A stretch of DNA of 62,150 nt, from contig JAFTWC010000002.1 in NCBI GenBank assembly GCA_017465475.1, forward strand, positions 1 to 62,150. The letters run 5' to 3'. Under the pieces are notes generated by a model. That model ran no database searches, was not told where the DNA came from, and saw nothing but the letters and a program-made list of their open reading frames with translations. A program made the position numbers and the translations under genes. Of the stretch, positions 35,958 through 45,230 are shown one piece after another (positions within the stretch are counted from its first letter, which is position 1; each line of letters opens with the position of its first letter). Origin of the DNA: Lachnospiraceae bacterium (GTDB lineage Bacteria; Bacillota; Clostridia; Lachnospirales; Lachnospiraceae).

Positions 35958-36030
35958 GTTATTATCCTCCTTACGTAACACTTCTGTCATTTTTCTATCT
36001 TTCTGTCCGAAATACCGTATCCACCGTTCC

Positions 36031-37440
36031 TTACAGCTCTACGGTAACTTCCGGCAATTCCACACCGAATTCAGCCTTGTTGGCATCAATCATTCCTACC
36101 AACTCTGCATCGGTCATAACCGTAATACGTCCGTCTTCATATTCCTTATCTACCAATTCCTTAATTCTTACTACCAGCGGATTGGACTTATCCAGTGCAG
36201 CATCGCCCTTTAAACGGTAGAATGTATTCATCCAGTGTGCGATACCCGCAAGACCGGAAGTATTGGATACAGAAACCAGAACCGGACGATTTAAAAACTT
36301 CTCCGTATCGAAAATATTGTAAATCTCTTCGTTCTTAAGTAAACCGTCTGCATGAATTCCTGCACGGGTAACATTGAAATTCTTACCGACAAACGGTGTT
36401 CTGTGCGGAATCTTATAACCGATTTCTTTCTTATAATACTCCGCAAGTTCGGTAATCACGGTAGTATCCATACCATCTAAGGTACCCTTTAACTGTGCAT
36501 ACTCAAATACCATTGCCTCAAGCGGTGTATTACCGGTACGTTCCCCGATACCGAACAAGGAACAGTTAATACCGGATGCGCCGTACAGCCATGCGGTAGT
36601 AGAGTTGGAAACAGCCTTGTAGAAATCGTTGTGACCATGCCACTCCAAAAGCTCTGAAGGTACACCTGCGTGAGTCATCAAGCCGTAGATAATGCCCTGT
36701 ACGGAACGCGGAATCACCGCACCCGGGAAGTTTACACCGTAGCCCATGGTGTCACAGGCACGAATCTTTACCGGAATGTTGTACTCAAAGCCCAGCTTCA
36801 TCAGTTCAAAACAGAACGGAATAACAAAGCCGTAAATATCAGAACGGGTGATGTCTTCCAAATGACAACGCGGTGCCACACCGGTCTCCAGACACTCACG
36901 AACTACATTTAAGTAATGTTCCATCGCCTGACTTCTTGTCATCTTCATCTTATAGAAAATATGGTAGTCAGAACAGCTTACTAAGATACCGGTCTCTTTC
37001 ATACCGATTTCTTTTACCAGTTCAAAATCCTTCTTGCTGGCACGAATCCAGGAAGTAACCTCCGGGAACTGATACCCTCTTTCCATACATTTATAAACCG
37101 CATCTCTGTCCTTCTTACTGTAAAGAAAGAACTCACTCTGACGAATAATACCGTTCGGTCCGCCAAGGCGATGCAGGTAATCAAAAATCGTTACAATCTG
37201 TTCCGTAGTGTACGGTGCTCTGGACTGCTGTCCGTCTCGGAAGGTAGTATCCGTAATCCAGATTTCCTCCGGGAAGCAGTGCGGAACAATACGATCATTA
37301 AATGCAATCTTCGGAACCTCGTTGTACGGGAATAAGTTCCGGAATACGTTCGGTGTTTTCACATCTACAAGCTCATACATATGCTCTTCTAAGGAAAGCA
37401 AATTGTTATGAGGATTGCGATATACTTTTCTGTTTTCCAT
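36031..37440 (-). CDS. Re-type citrate synthase-like enzyme (HMG-CoA lyase/isopropylmalate synthase fold)
   Basis: 469 residues from the ATG at 37440 (AAAGGAG upstream). A TIM-barrel condensing enzyme: WITDTTFRDGQQSR with the catalytic Arg and metal-binding Asp, the ACDTMGYG strand, HGHNDFYKAVSN with metal-binding His-x-His, and GERTGNTPLEAM. The C-terminus lacks the LeuA regulatory domain, and the sequence resembles the clostridial Re-citrate synthase that condenses acetyl-CoA and oxaloacetate. With isocitrate dehydrogenase next to it, it starts the oxidative branch to glutamate. Homocitrate or isopropylmalate synthase activity cannot be excluded by sequence. Confidence 0.82.
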   Translation of the reverse strand: MENRKVYRNPHNNLLSLEEHMYELVDVKTPNVFRNLFPYNEVPKIAFNDRIVPHCFPEEIWITDTTFRDGQQSRAPYTTEQIVTIFDYLHRLGGPNGIIRQSEFFLYSKKDRDAVYKCMERGYQFPEVTSWIRASKKDFELVKEIGMKETGILVSCSDYHIFYKMKMTRSQAMEHYLNVVRECLETGVAPRCHLEDITRSDIYGFVIPFCFELMKLGFEYNIPVKIRACDTMGYGVNFPGAVIPRSVQGIIYGLMTHAGVPSELLEWHGHNDFYKAVSNSTTAWLYGASGINCSLFGIGERTGNTPLEAMVFEYAQLKGTLDGMDTTVITELAEYYKKEIGYKIPHRTPFVGKNFNVTRAGIHADGLLKNEEIYNIFDTEKFLNRPVLVSVSNTSGLAGIAHWMNTFYRLKGDAALDKSNPLVVRIKELVDKEYEDGRITVMTDAELVGMIDANKAEFGVELPEVTVEL

Positions 37441-37441
37441 A

Positions 37442-37449
37442 TGTATACA
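37442..37449. promoter_or_regulatory. Second GntR-type half palindrome over the ribosome site
   Basis: TGTATACA, the same 8-base core as the main operator, lies between the ribosome site and start codon of the Re-citrate synthase gene, 37 bases from the first site centre to centre. Confidence 0.45.
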
Positions 37450-37474
37450 CGCTCCTTTATAATCCACTATCGAG

Positions 37475-37490
37475 TAATTGTATACAATTA
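37475..37490. promoter_or_regulatory. GntR-type operator in the citrate operon promoter
   Basis: TAATTGTATACAATTA is a perfect 16-base palindrome with the TnGTATACnA pattern of FCD-type GntR sites. It overlaps the -10 box, so binding would repress transcription. The operon encodes such a regulator as its last gene. Confidence 0.75.
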
Positions 37491-37505
37491 TACGTTTAAT
37501 GTCAA
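37477..37505 (-). promoter_or_regulatory. Promoter of the citrate synthase-isocitrate dehydrogenase-gntR operon
   Basis: Minus strand: TTGACA (37500-37505), 17 bases, TACAAT (37477-37482). Confidence 0.7.
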
Positions 37506-37545
37506 GAGGAAAAGCAGAATTTCACTACATTGTAAAACCAAACGC

Positions 37546-38025
37546 TTACTTTGAAAACTCCTTCAACCGCTCCGCAATGGTTTTATTGTAATTTTCCACT
37601 GTTCGTTCATATTCTTCTTCCATATACTTGGAATGAAGTAAAAAGTCTGCGGTTGCCAGATTGTTGGCAATCGGAATGTCATATACCAACGCAATGCGAA
37701 GAAGTGCCTTTACGTCCGGGTCATGAGGCTGTGCAGCTAACGGATCCCAGAAGAACACAACAAAATCCACATTTCCTTCTACAATGCGGGAACCGATTTG
37801 CTGGTCACCGCCTAACGGGCCGCTGTTGTACCCTTTTACCGGCAGTCCGGTCTTTTCGGCAATGAGACGTGCCGTAGTACCGGTACCGCAAAGGAAATGT
37901 CTCTGCAAAATCTCCTTGTTCCGTTCACACCATGCCACCAGTTCCTGCTTCTTCCCGTCATGGGCAATCAGTGCAATTCTCTTCTGCTTTCCGATGGTAA
38001 ACTTAATAAAATCCGATGCTTCCAT
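37546..38025 (-). CDS. mgsA: Methylglyoxal synthase
   Basis: 159 residues, GAGGAG upstream. It converts dihydroxyacetone phosphate to methylglyoxal and phosphate, a bypass of lower glycolysis under phosphate limitation. Motifs: IALIAHDGKKQEL, CGTGTTARLIAE, SGPLGGDQQIG (catalytic Asp) and FFWDPLAAQPHDPDVKAL. It is followed after a 105-base gap by the citrate operon and preceded by an unknown membrane protein gene (47-base gap). Confidence 0.96.
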   Translation of the reverse strand: MEASDFIKFTIGKQKRIALIAHDGKKQELVAWCERNKEILQRHFLCGTGTTARLIAEKTGLPVKGYNSGPLGGDQQIGSRIVEGNVDFVVFFWDPLAAQPHDPDVKALLRIALVYDIPIANNLATADFLLHSKYMEEEYERTVENYNKTIAERLKEFSK

Positions 38026-38072
38026 ATTTAATCTCCTCTTCTTTTTATTTCAAAATTGTACTATGTACTATT

Positions 38073-39290
38073 CTACTTTCGATTTTTTCTTCCCCTTTTT
38101 TCCACTTCTGTTTTCTCCAGTTCTTCCCTTTTCTTGTAGGCAAAGTCCCGGTATTCCATCGGAAGAAGTCCGGAAGTAATGATAGCGGAAAGTGTGGTTT
38201 CAAATTCTCCGTAAGGCACATTCGGAGATGCCATAGACGTCAAAATATATTCCACCTCTTCTTTATACTCGTTCAGTGTTAATATGCCGTCTTTCCATAA
38301 GAAAGTATTTGTAAACACATCTTTATAATAGGGACTGATATTCTCCCCCTGCAACCTTCTGTCGGAAATTTCAATGCGGAAGGGAAACAGTTTTCTCAAC
38401 TCATTCACCGAAGCAGACGTAAATTTAATCACTTCATCCAGCACGTACAGATTCTTTAACAGCACGGTGCGACCGCTGATTTCTTTCTTCTGATATCTTG
38501 GCAAATAGGGTGTAAACACCTTTTTCATCAAGTCCGTATCCCGCAGCTCCGTGTATTCATTGGAGGCTTTGACCGCAATCCCCCGTTCCACTTCCATGAC
38601 CTGCAATGCAGAAAGAGGACGCTCTATCATACGAGTTTTATGCTCAATTAACAGTATTTTTAATTTCCCGTCCTCCGTCCAGGCAAACCCCGGTGCCTGC
38701 CGCACCCGTTCCGGAATGCACAAATCGATAATAACGGGAACATGCTCCTGTTTTACCTTATAGCGCACCAGCAAACGTTTTAATTTTTCTTCCGTCATAG
38801 CCACCAGCGCATTATCTCCGAAGTCTTCCTCATCCTCCCGTTCCCTTTGTAACTGTTCCGCTTTTTCTTTCTCGGCTTTTTTCTTTGTTTTTTTCTTTTT
38901 CTTTCCTAATTCCTCAAACTCTTCCAATTCTTCCGGCCGAATTTCGTTTACCCATTTTTCTCCGGGTTCCTCCCTGTTTTCTCCTGAATCTGCTACATCC
39001 TTTGCGGCAGTCCGGCTCAACTTTTCGCTGCGTCCGGAAAAACTTCTTCCTTCTTTTCCCCTATTGCGTCCGATGGTCTCATCTTTTTTCACCACCAGTA
39101 CTGCATTTTTCGCCATAGCTGCCGTAATAATGGTGGTAGCTACCGCCAGCAACCCCGGCAAAGGCAACTGCAAGACCAGTGCCGCCCCAAAAAGCGCCAA
39201 CGTCACCAGTGCCAGCACTGCCACGGAAATTAAAAAGCCTTTCGTCTTTGCATCCCCGTGACGCAATGTATTCCATAGTTTCCGAAGCAT
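38073..39290 (-). CDS. Unknown membrane-anchored protein with large cytoplasmic domain
   Basis: 405 residues; a G-rich ribosome site (GGGGGGA) precedes the ATG. Two hydrophobic helices (about 18-62) are followed by a charged, Lys/Glu-rich linker (about 75-155) and a mixed alpha/beta domain (about 160-390) without motifs I know. The C-terminus is very basic. It lies between nrdG and mgsA on the same strand with short gaps, so it may be cotranscribed. No function is claimed. Confidence 0.75.
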   Translation of the reverse strand: MLRKLWNTLRHGDAKTKGFLISVAVLALVTLALFGAALVLQLPLPGLLAVATTIITAAMAKNAVLVVKKDETIGRNRGKEGRSFSGRSEKLSRTAAKDVADSGENREEPGEKWVNEIRPEELEEFEELGKKKKKTKKKAEKEKAEQLQREREDEEDFGDNALVAMTEEKLKRLLVRYKVKQEHVPVIIDLCIPERVRQAPGFAWTEDGKLKILLIEHKTRMIERPLSALQVMEVERGIAVKASNEYTELRDTDLMKKVFTPYLPRYQKKEISGRTVLLKNLYVLDEVIKFTSASVNELRKLFPFRIEISDRRLQGENISPYYKDVFTNTFLWKDGILTLNEYKEEVEYILTSMASPNVPYGEFETTLSAIITSGLLPMEYRDFAYKKREELEKTEVEKRGRKNRK

Positions 39291-39335
39291 GTGCCGTCCC
39301 CCCTCTCCTCGGTTAAGTTCATTGTAATAAACGTC

Positions 39336-39863
39336 TTACACTTCTAAATCATACAACATAATTTGTCCCGCCGCAAGGGATTCCTGTACCAAAATCGTCC
39401 GTTGATTGGCAGACCCCTTAAACCGGAGGTTCAAGCTTTTTTGCTCTTCTATAAACTCTCCGTCCACCAACACATCAATCATGGATAACATCTCTTTCGT
39501 GGTCTCCCACTCCCGCATCATCCCATGCAACATATCTTTCTCAAAATCATACCCGGAAAAGGCCCAAATATCCTTTTCCGGCACACGTTCTTTTACCTTC
39601 TTTAAAAACGGTACCAAGGCTTTTTGATTATCCCGTTCGAAAGGTTCACCGCCAAGCAGTGTCAATCCTTTTACGTAGGGCTTTTCTAAATAGGAAAGAA
39701 TCCGTTCTTGTGTCTCCTCCGTAAAAGGAGTCCCGTAGGCAAAATCCCAGGCTTCTTTGTTAAAGCAGTTTTTACAGCGGTGAGTACAACCGCTGACAAA
39801 CAAAGAAACTCTGACACCGGGACCGTTGGCGATATCATATTGTTTGATGTCGGCATAATTCAT
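39336..39863 (-). CDS. nrdG: Anaerobic ribonucleotide reductase activating protein
   Basis: 175 residues. A radical SAM enzyme with CTHRCKNC (CxxxCxxC) binding a 4Fe-4S cluster and a TLLGGEPF motif for S-adenosylmethionine. It makes the glycyl radical on NrdD. The N-terminal YDIANGPGVRVSLFVSGC is typical of NrdG. It follows nrdD after a 31-base gap. Confidence 0.96.
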   Translation of the reverse strand: MNYADIKQYDIANGPGVRVSLFVSGCTHRCKNCFNKEAWDFAYGTPFTEETQERILSYLEKPYVKGLTLLGGEPFERDNQKALVPFLKKVKERVPEKDIWAFSGYDFEKDMLHGMMREWETTKEMLSMIDVLVDGEFIEEQKSLNLRFKGSANQRTILVQESLAAGQIMLYDLEV

Positions 39864-39894
39864 AATACAAACGCTCCTTTGCGCTTAGGTCAAA

Positions 39895-42021
39895 TCAAAT
39901 ATGCAATACACGGGAATTGATTTCCTTTGTTTTCCCCACGTTCCAGAAATTTTCACCCAGATAGCCGCAGGTTCTTCTCGCCACATTCATTTTAGAGTGA
40001 TCTTTGTTTCCGCACTGCGGACACTCCCACTCCAGATTTTCATTGATTACAATTTCTCCGTCAAATCCACATACGTGACAATAATCGGATTTGGTGTTAA
40101 ACTCCGCATACTGAATATGGTCGTAAATATAACGTACCAATTCCTCCAATGCTTCCAAATTGTGACGCATATTCGGAATCTCCACGTAAGATATCGCACC
40201 GCCGGAGGAAATCACCTGGAAGGATGCCTCAAAATCAAACTTAGAGAAAGCATCGATTTTTTCTCTTACGTCCACATGGTAGGAGTTGGTATAATACCCC
40301 TTATCCGTGATATCCTTAATTTCGCCGAACCGCTTCTTATCAATATTGGCAAAACGGTAGCACAAGGACTCTGCCGGCGTTCCGTAAAGACCGAAGGCAA
40401 TCCCTGTGGTTTCTTTCCAGGTATCAGTAGCTTTCCGTAACCGCTTCATGAGCTTCATGGCAAACTCCGTACCGCCTTCTTCCGTGTGACTGACGCCGGT
40501 CATCAGCTTCGTCACCTCGTACAAACCGATATATCCGAGAGAAATGGTAGAATATCCGCCGTGAAGAAGCTTATCTATCTTTTCTCCCTTTTTCAAACGG
40601 GCAATTGCTCCGTACTGCCAATGTACCGGAGAAACGTCAGACAGGGTTCCCTCTAGCGCACGATGTCTGCACATCAATGCCTCAAAGCAGAGAGCCAGAC
40701 GTTCTTCCAATAATTGCCAGAAATATTCTTCATCGCCCTTTGCCAAAATACCGATTTGCGGAAGATTTAAACTTACCACACCTTGATTAAAGCGTCCTTC
40801 AAATTTATATTCTCCGTTTTCGTCTTTCCACGGGGTCAGAAAGCTTCTGCATCCCATACAGCTGAACACATTGCCTTCGTAGTTTTCTCTCATTTTCTTT
40901 GCAGAAATATAGTCCGGATACATCCGCTTTGCAGAACACCGTACTGCCAGTTTCGTAATATAATCATATTCCCCGCCACGGAGACAATTATGCTCATCCA
41001 AAACATAAATCAACTTCGGAAACGCCGGTGTCACATAGACACCTTTCTCGTTTTTGATTCCTTCCAGACGCTGACGCAAAATCTCCTCAATAATCATAGC
41101 ATTTTCTTCGATATAAGGATCATTCTTATCCAGATTCAAAAACAAAGTCACAAACGGAGACTGACCGTTGGTGGTCATCAGAGTATTAATCTGATACTGA
41201 ATGGTCTGCACACCGGAACGAAGTTCATCGCTCAGACGCTCTGTAATTAACTTTTCCATCATCTCCGACGGCATGGTATCCCCAAACTGCTCCGTATAGC
41301 GTCTCTTATACTTTTCCCTGCTGATACGAAGGTATTTTCCCAAGTGTCTCACATCCACCGACTGTCCGCCGTACTGGCTGCTGGCCACCGCTGCAATAAT
41401 CTGGGTCACCACCGTACAGGCTACCTGGAAGCTTTTCGGACTCTCAATCAGCTTTCCGTTCATTACCGTGCCGTTATCCAACATATCTCCGATATTAATC
41501 AGACAACAGTTAAAAATCGGCTGAATGAAGTAATCGGCATCATGGAAATGAAGTACACCGTCCTCGTGGGCTTTGGAAATCACTTCCGGCAACAGAATAC
41601 GCTTAGTCAAATCCTTCGACACTTCTCCCGCAATCAGATCTCTTTGAGTAGAAGCAATATATGCATTCTTATTGGAATTTTCTTCCATGACATCTTTGTT
41701 GCTCTGCTTAATCAGACTCATAATGGAGTCATCCGTTGTATTGGCTTTTCTCACCAATTCTCTGGTATAACGGTAAATAATGTAAGTTTTTGCCAGGACA
41801 AACTTTCCTTCCTCCATCAGCTTCTGTTCAATGATGTCCTGGATTTCTTCCACCTGCATCTTACTTTTTCCTAACGCTTCGATTCCCGCAATCATCTGCT
41901 CAATCTTTTCTTCGCTGATTGCTTCATCCTTCCCCACCACATGATTTGCCTTACGAATGGCAAGTAAAATCTTATTTCTATCATAGTCCACAGTACGTCC
42001 GTCACGCTTAATCACATACAT
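39895..42021 (-). CDS. nrdD: Anaerobic (class III) ribonucleoside-triphosphate reductase
   Basis: 708 residues. It reduces NTPs to dNTPs without oxygen. Residues about 1-90 form an ATP-cone allosteric domain (MYVIKRDGRTVDYDRNKI). The barrel follows with catalytic Cys residues (FSCMGCRSFL region), then a C-terminal zinc site (CHVC and CPQC) and the glycyl radical loop RRTCGYLGENF with the radical glycine near residue 686. The activase gene nrdG is downstream. A NrdR-like box lies upstream. Confidence 0.97.
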   Translation of the reverse strand: MYVIKRDGRTVDYDRNKILLAIRKANHVVGKDEAISEEKIEQMIAGIEALGKSKMQVEEIQDIIEQKLMEEGKFVLAKTYIIYRYTRELVRKANTTDDSIMSLIKQSNKDVMEENSNKNAYIASTQRDLIAGEVSKDLTKRILLPEVISKAHEDGVLHFHDADYFIQPIFNCCLINIGDMLDNGTVMNGKLIESPKSFQVACTVVTQIIAAVASSQYGGQSVDVRHLGKYLRISREKYKRRYTEQFGDTMPSEMMEKLITERLSDELRSGVQTIQYQINTLMTTNGQSPFVTLFLNLDKNDPYIEENAMIIEEILRQRLEGIKNEKGVYVTPAFPKLIYVLDEHNCLRGGEYDYITKLAVRCSAKRMYPDYISAKKMRENYEGNVFSCMGCRSFLTPWKDENGEYKFEGRFNQGVVSLNLPQIGILAKGDEEYFWQLLEERLALCFEALMCRHRALEGTLSDVSPVHWQYGAIARLKKGEKIDKLLHGGYSTISLGYIGLYEVTKLMTGVSHTEEGGTEFAMKLMKRLRKATDTWKETTGIAFGLYGTPAESLCYRFANIDKKRFGEIKDITDKGYYTNSYHVDVREKIDAFSKFDFEASFQVISSGGAISYVEIPNMRHNLEALEELVRYIYDHIQYAEFNTKSDYCHVCGFDGEIVINENLEWECPQCGNKDHSKMNVARRTCGYLGENFWNVGKTKEINSRVLHI

Positions 42022-42137
42022 ATCAACTCTTTCCTTTCCGGCGCAATAGTCACCAGATTCAGTATAACAGATTCCCCATCGTAAGTCTACAACATTTTCA
42101 TATATCTTGTTTCTTTTTTTATTTTTTCTTTCCTCCC

Positions 42138-42153
42138 ATACTATATATTGTAT
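42138..42153 (-). promoter_or_regulatory. Candidate NrdR box upstream of nrdD
   Basis: On the minus strand ATACAATATATAGTAT resembles the NrdR consensus ACAC-ATATAT-GTGT, with the outer C/G bases altered. Only one convincing box is seen, whereas NrdR usually binds a pair. Confidence 0.4.
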
Positions 42154-42209
42154 TACACCTCTTTTTCAAAACATCAGATTAAGATTTCTTAACGTACCCT
42201 GTCGTATCA

Positions 42210-42238
42210 TTGCGAAAAATCTGTTTTCGTGGTATACT
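42210..42238 (+). promoter_or_regulatory. Promoter of the AI-2E transporter gene
   Basis: TTGCGA (42210-42215), 17 bases, TATACT (42233-42238), 38 bases before the start codon. Divergent from nrdD. Confidence 0.6.
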
Positions 42239-42275
42239 TTACCTTAGAAGGTTATTTTTGTATGGGGAGGTCTTT

Positions 42276-43751
42276 ATGAAAGAAAAGTATTCCAATCATC
42301 TTCGTTGGGCTGTCACCACCGTGTGTACCGTCAGCATCTGTTTGATTATCTTCTTTTTAATGTTTCGTTCCAACGAACTCATGGCATTCTTTAAGAAGCT
42401 GAGCAACACTCTGATGCCGGTCATTATCGGTTCCGTCATAGCCTATTTGATTAATCCGTTGGTCAACTTTCTCGACCGGATTTTTACCAAATTGCTGTTA
42501 CGTTTCAAAGTAAAAATTCAAAAAACCCAGGCCATCGCCCTTTGGCTCTCCGTTTTTCTATCCATGGCAGTATTCCTGTTCCTTGTTTACTTTTTGATTT
42601 CCTTGATTTTACCGGAACTCTATGCCAATGTTATCAATTTCGTTTCAAATTTCGATGATTATGTTACTATCATAACCAAGTGGTTTTCCGAGTTGGAAAT
42701 CTTACAGGACAACCCTAGTCTTTATGCCAACTTATCCGCTACATTAGATAAAATGTTGGACTCCGTAGAAAACTGGCTCAGTACTTCATTACTCACCAGC
42801 TTATCCGGCATTGTATCCGGTCTTACCTTCCGCATCATCGGCTTTTTTAATGTAGTGCTCGATGTTGTCGTAGGCTTAATTGTAACGATTTATATTTTAT
42901 TCAGCAAGAGAAAATATACCGCAAAGGCAAAGCGATTTGCCTACGTATTGTTTAAACCGCAGACTGCCAATACTGTACTGACCATAGCTTCCCGTTGTAA
43001 TCGGATTTTTGGAGGTTTCATTTCCGGAAAACTTTTAGACTCTCTGATTATCGGCATGATGTGTTTCATTGGTCTGAGCATTTTCAAAATGCCTTACGCA
43101 CTCCTTGTCAGCGTTATTGTGGGAATTACCAATATTATTCCGTTTTTCGGTCCTTTCATCGGTGCCATTCCGTCAGCAGTATTAATTTTACTGGCAGATC
43201 CGACCAACTTGAAACCGGTCATTATCTTTGCCATCTTTATTATCTGCCTGCAGCAGTTTGACGGTAATATTTTAGGACCTAAAATTTTAGGTGATTCCAC
43301 CGGCATTTCCGCGTTGATGGTTGTGGCATCCATATCTGTCGGCGGCGGCTTTTTCGGATTTATGGGTATGCTTTTAGGTGTTCCGGTATTTGCGGTTATC
43401 AGCTACCTGTTCCAATGTTTTATCCATTACCGGTTACGAAAGAAAGGCCTTCCTCCGGAACATGTCAACTATATCGACCTGACTTCCATCGATACCTCTG
43501 CGGGAGAACTACACTATTGTACTCCGGCTGCAAGTTCTCTTTCCGGAAAACCGGAGGAATATGTTAAGACTTATATTGCCGAAGCTCCGGAAAACGCATC
43601 TTTCTCCCAAACCGTGCAGGAACAAAAAGCAGAAAATCCGACAAAAGCCGGTAACCAGGGAAAGAAAACCGTGCAGAACAAAAAAAAGAAAAAGAAAGAA
43701 AAAAAACAGAATGAAAACAGTACAAATAGTGATTCCAAACAGGATTCATAA
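42276..43751 (+). CDS. AI-2E family (PerM-like) transporter
   Basis: 491 residues from the ATG at 42276 (GGGAGG upstream; the frame to 42210 overlaps the promoter). About eight membrane helices in the pattern of the AI-2E/UPF0118 family, with the conserved C-terminal part IPFFGPFIGAIPSAVL and DGNILGPKILGDSTGI. Some members export autoinducer-2, others are Na+/H+ antiporters, so the substrate is open. The last 75 residues are a hydrophilic Lys/Gln/Asn-rich tail, ending in a Lys cluster and GIn/Asn/Ser repeats, likely cytoplasmic and disordered. Confidence 0.9.
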   Translation: MKEKYSNHLRWAVTTVCTVSICLIIFFLMFRSNELMAFFKKLSNTLMPVIIGSVIAYLINPLVNFLDRIFTKLLLRFKVKIQKTQAIALWLSVFLSMAVFLFLVYFLISLILPELYANVINFVSNFDDYVTIITKWFSELEILQDNPSLYANLSATLDKMLDSVENWLSTSLLTSLSGIVSGLTFRIIGFFNVVLDVVVGLIVTIYILFSKRKYTAKAKRFAYVLFKPQTANTVLTIASRCNRIFGGFISGKLLDSLIIGMMCFIGLSIFKMPYALLVSVIVGITNIIPFFGPFIGAIPSAVLILLADPTNLKPVIIFAIFIICLQQFDGNILGPKILGDSTGISALMVVASISVGGGFFGFMGMLLGVPVFAVISYLFQCFIHYRLRKKGLPPEHVNYIDLTSIDTSAGELHYCTPAASSLSGKPEEYVKTYIAEAPENASFSQTVQEQKAENPTKAGNQGKKTVQNKKKKKKEKKQNENSTNSDSKQDS

Positions 43752-43772
43752 TCGCATATAATCCACATTAAT

Positions 43773-43805
43773 AAAGAAACGCAGGTGCCCGGCACCTGCG
43801 TTCTT
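43773..43805. terminator. Terminator between the AI-2E gene and scfB
   Basis: AACGCAGGTGC pairs with GCACCTGCGTT around a 3-base loop. On the minus strand TTTCTTTATT follows, ending the SCIFF operon; on the plus strand the T-run is weaker. Confidence 0.8.
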
Positions 43806-43817
43806 CATTATGTTCAA

Positions 43818-45188
43818 TTACATATCCGCTTCTGCAGCTTTTATCATAATGGCACATTCCATACGCTTGCGGAACAGTTTACATCCGTACTCATACACAC
43901 CGGTAATGTCTCCCGTTGCATGGTAAGCATTGGCTGCACAACCGCCGGAACAATAAAGTTTTGCCCAACAATCCTTACATTCCGGTCTGGAATAAGCATT
44001 ACATCCACGGAATTTTTCCTGCATGGTGGTATTCGTCACACCGTCCCACACATTTCCCATCAGGTATGCTTCATCTCCTACAAACTGGTGACACGGGTAC
44101 AAATCGCCCCAAGGGGTTACTGCCAAGTACTCCGTACCCGAACCACAGCCGGAAATACGCTTGTAAATACACGGTCCATGGGATAAATCAATCATATAAT
44201 GATAGAAGGTAAAACCTCTGCCTTCTTTTTTACGCTTAATCATTTCTTTTGCTAAAAGCTCATACTGATCAAACAGCTTCGGCAAATCTTCCTCGGTCAA
44301 CGCATACGGATCTGTGGGTGCACACACCACCGGTTCCATACTAAGCTCCGTAAATCCCAGGTCTGCCATATGGAATAAGTCATTAGTGAAGTCTACGTTG
44401 TTGTGGGTAAAGGTGCCACGCATGTAGTAGTCCTTACCGCCACGGCTTTCCACAAACTTCTGGAACTTCGGTACAATGGTATCGTAGCTTCCTTTTCCTT
44501 CATAATTCTTACGCAAACGGTCGTGGACCTCTTTTCTTCCGTCAAGACTCAGTACCACATTGTGCATTTCCTTGTTGGCAAACTCAATGACATCATCATC
44601 CACCAGTACACCGTTGGTCGTCAGGGTAAAACGGAACTTCTTATTATGAATCGGTTCCTGAGTTCTTGCATATGCCACTAATTCTTTTACCACATCCCAG
44701 TTCATTAACGGCTCACCACCGAAGAAATCCACTTCCAGATTGGTTCTGGTACCGGAATGGGCAATAAGGAAATCCAAGGCCTGCTTTCCCACCTCAAAAG
44801 ACATCAAAGCACGTTCTCCCTGATACTTTCCCTGTGCAGCAAAACAATAATTACAATTCAGGTTACAGGTATGTGCCACATGAAGACAAAGTGCCTTGAT
44901 TACATTGCTTCTGTTTTTCAACACACCTGCTTTGTCACCGTAAATATCCTTTGCAAACAGCTGACCGGATGCAATCAAAGCTTCCACATCACGAATGCAA
45001 GCACTCACTTCCTCTGCCGTAAGTCCCTGTTCTTTATACTTTTCCGTCATCTGTGCCACAATCTGCTCTGCCGGTGTGGTCTCATACAAAGAAATAATAT
45101 CATATGCCACCTCATCCACCACATGGATTGCTCCGCTGAACACATCGATTACTATGTTGTATCCGTTCATTTTGTACTGATGTATCAT
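43818..45188 (-). CDS. scfB: SCIFF maturase, radical SAM/SPASM thioether-forming enzyme
   Basis: 456 residues, AAAGGAG upstream. An N-terminal RiPP-recognition (PqqD-like) domain (about 1-90) binds the precursor leader. The radical SAM cluster motif is C108-NLN-C112-NY-C115, followed by FFGGEPLMNW. The C-terminal SPASM domain has many Cys residues (CGSG, YPCHQF, CNAYSRPECKDCWAKLYCSGGC) for two auxiliary 4Fe-4S clusters. Enzymes of this group install Cys thioether cross-links in the six-Cys peptide encoded just upstream. Length and motifs are normal, so the odd part is the precursor, not the enzyme. Confidence 0.96.
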   Translation of the reverse strand: MIHQYKMNGYNIVIDVFSGAIHVVDEVAYDIISLYETTPAEQIVAQMTEKYKEQGLTAEEVSACIRDVEALIASGQLFAKDIYGDKAGVLKNRSNVIKALCLHVAHTCNLNCNYCFAAQGKYQGERALMSFEVGKQALDFLIAHSGTRTNLEVDFFGGEPLMNWDVVKELVAYARTQEPIHNKKFRFTLTTNGVLVDDDVIEFANKEMHNVVLSLDGRKEVHDRLRKNYEGKGSYDTIVPKFQKFVESRGGKDYYMRGTFTHNNVDFTNDLFHMADLGFTELSMEPVVCAPTDPYALTEEDLPKLFDQYELLAKEMIKRKKEGRGFTFYHYMIDLSHGPCIYKRISGCGSGTEYLAVTPWGDLYPCHQFVGDEAYLMGNVWDGVTNTTMQEKFRGCNAYSRPECKDCWAKLYCSGGCAANAYHATGDITGVYEYGCKLFRKRMECAIMIKAAEADM

Positions 45189-45230
45189 ATAAATCTCCTT
45201 TACTGCGCGCGTACATAAATTCTCTTACAG

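Noticed and set aside
42096-42111. Second NrdR box upstream of nrdD
   Set aside because: ATATAT core only; flanks do not match, and spacing to the first box (43 bases) is unusual.
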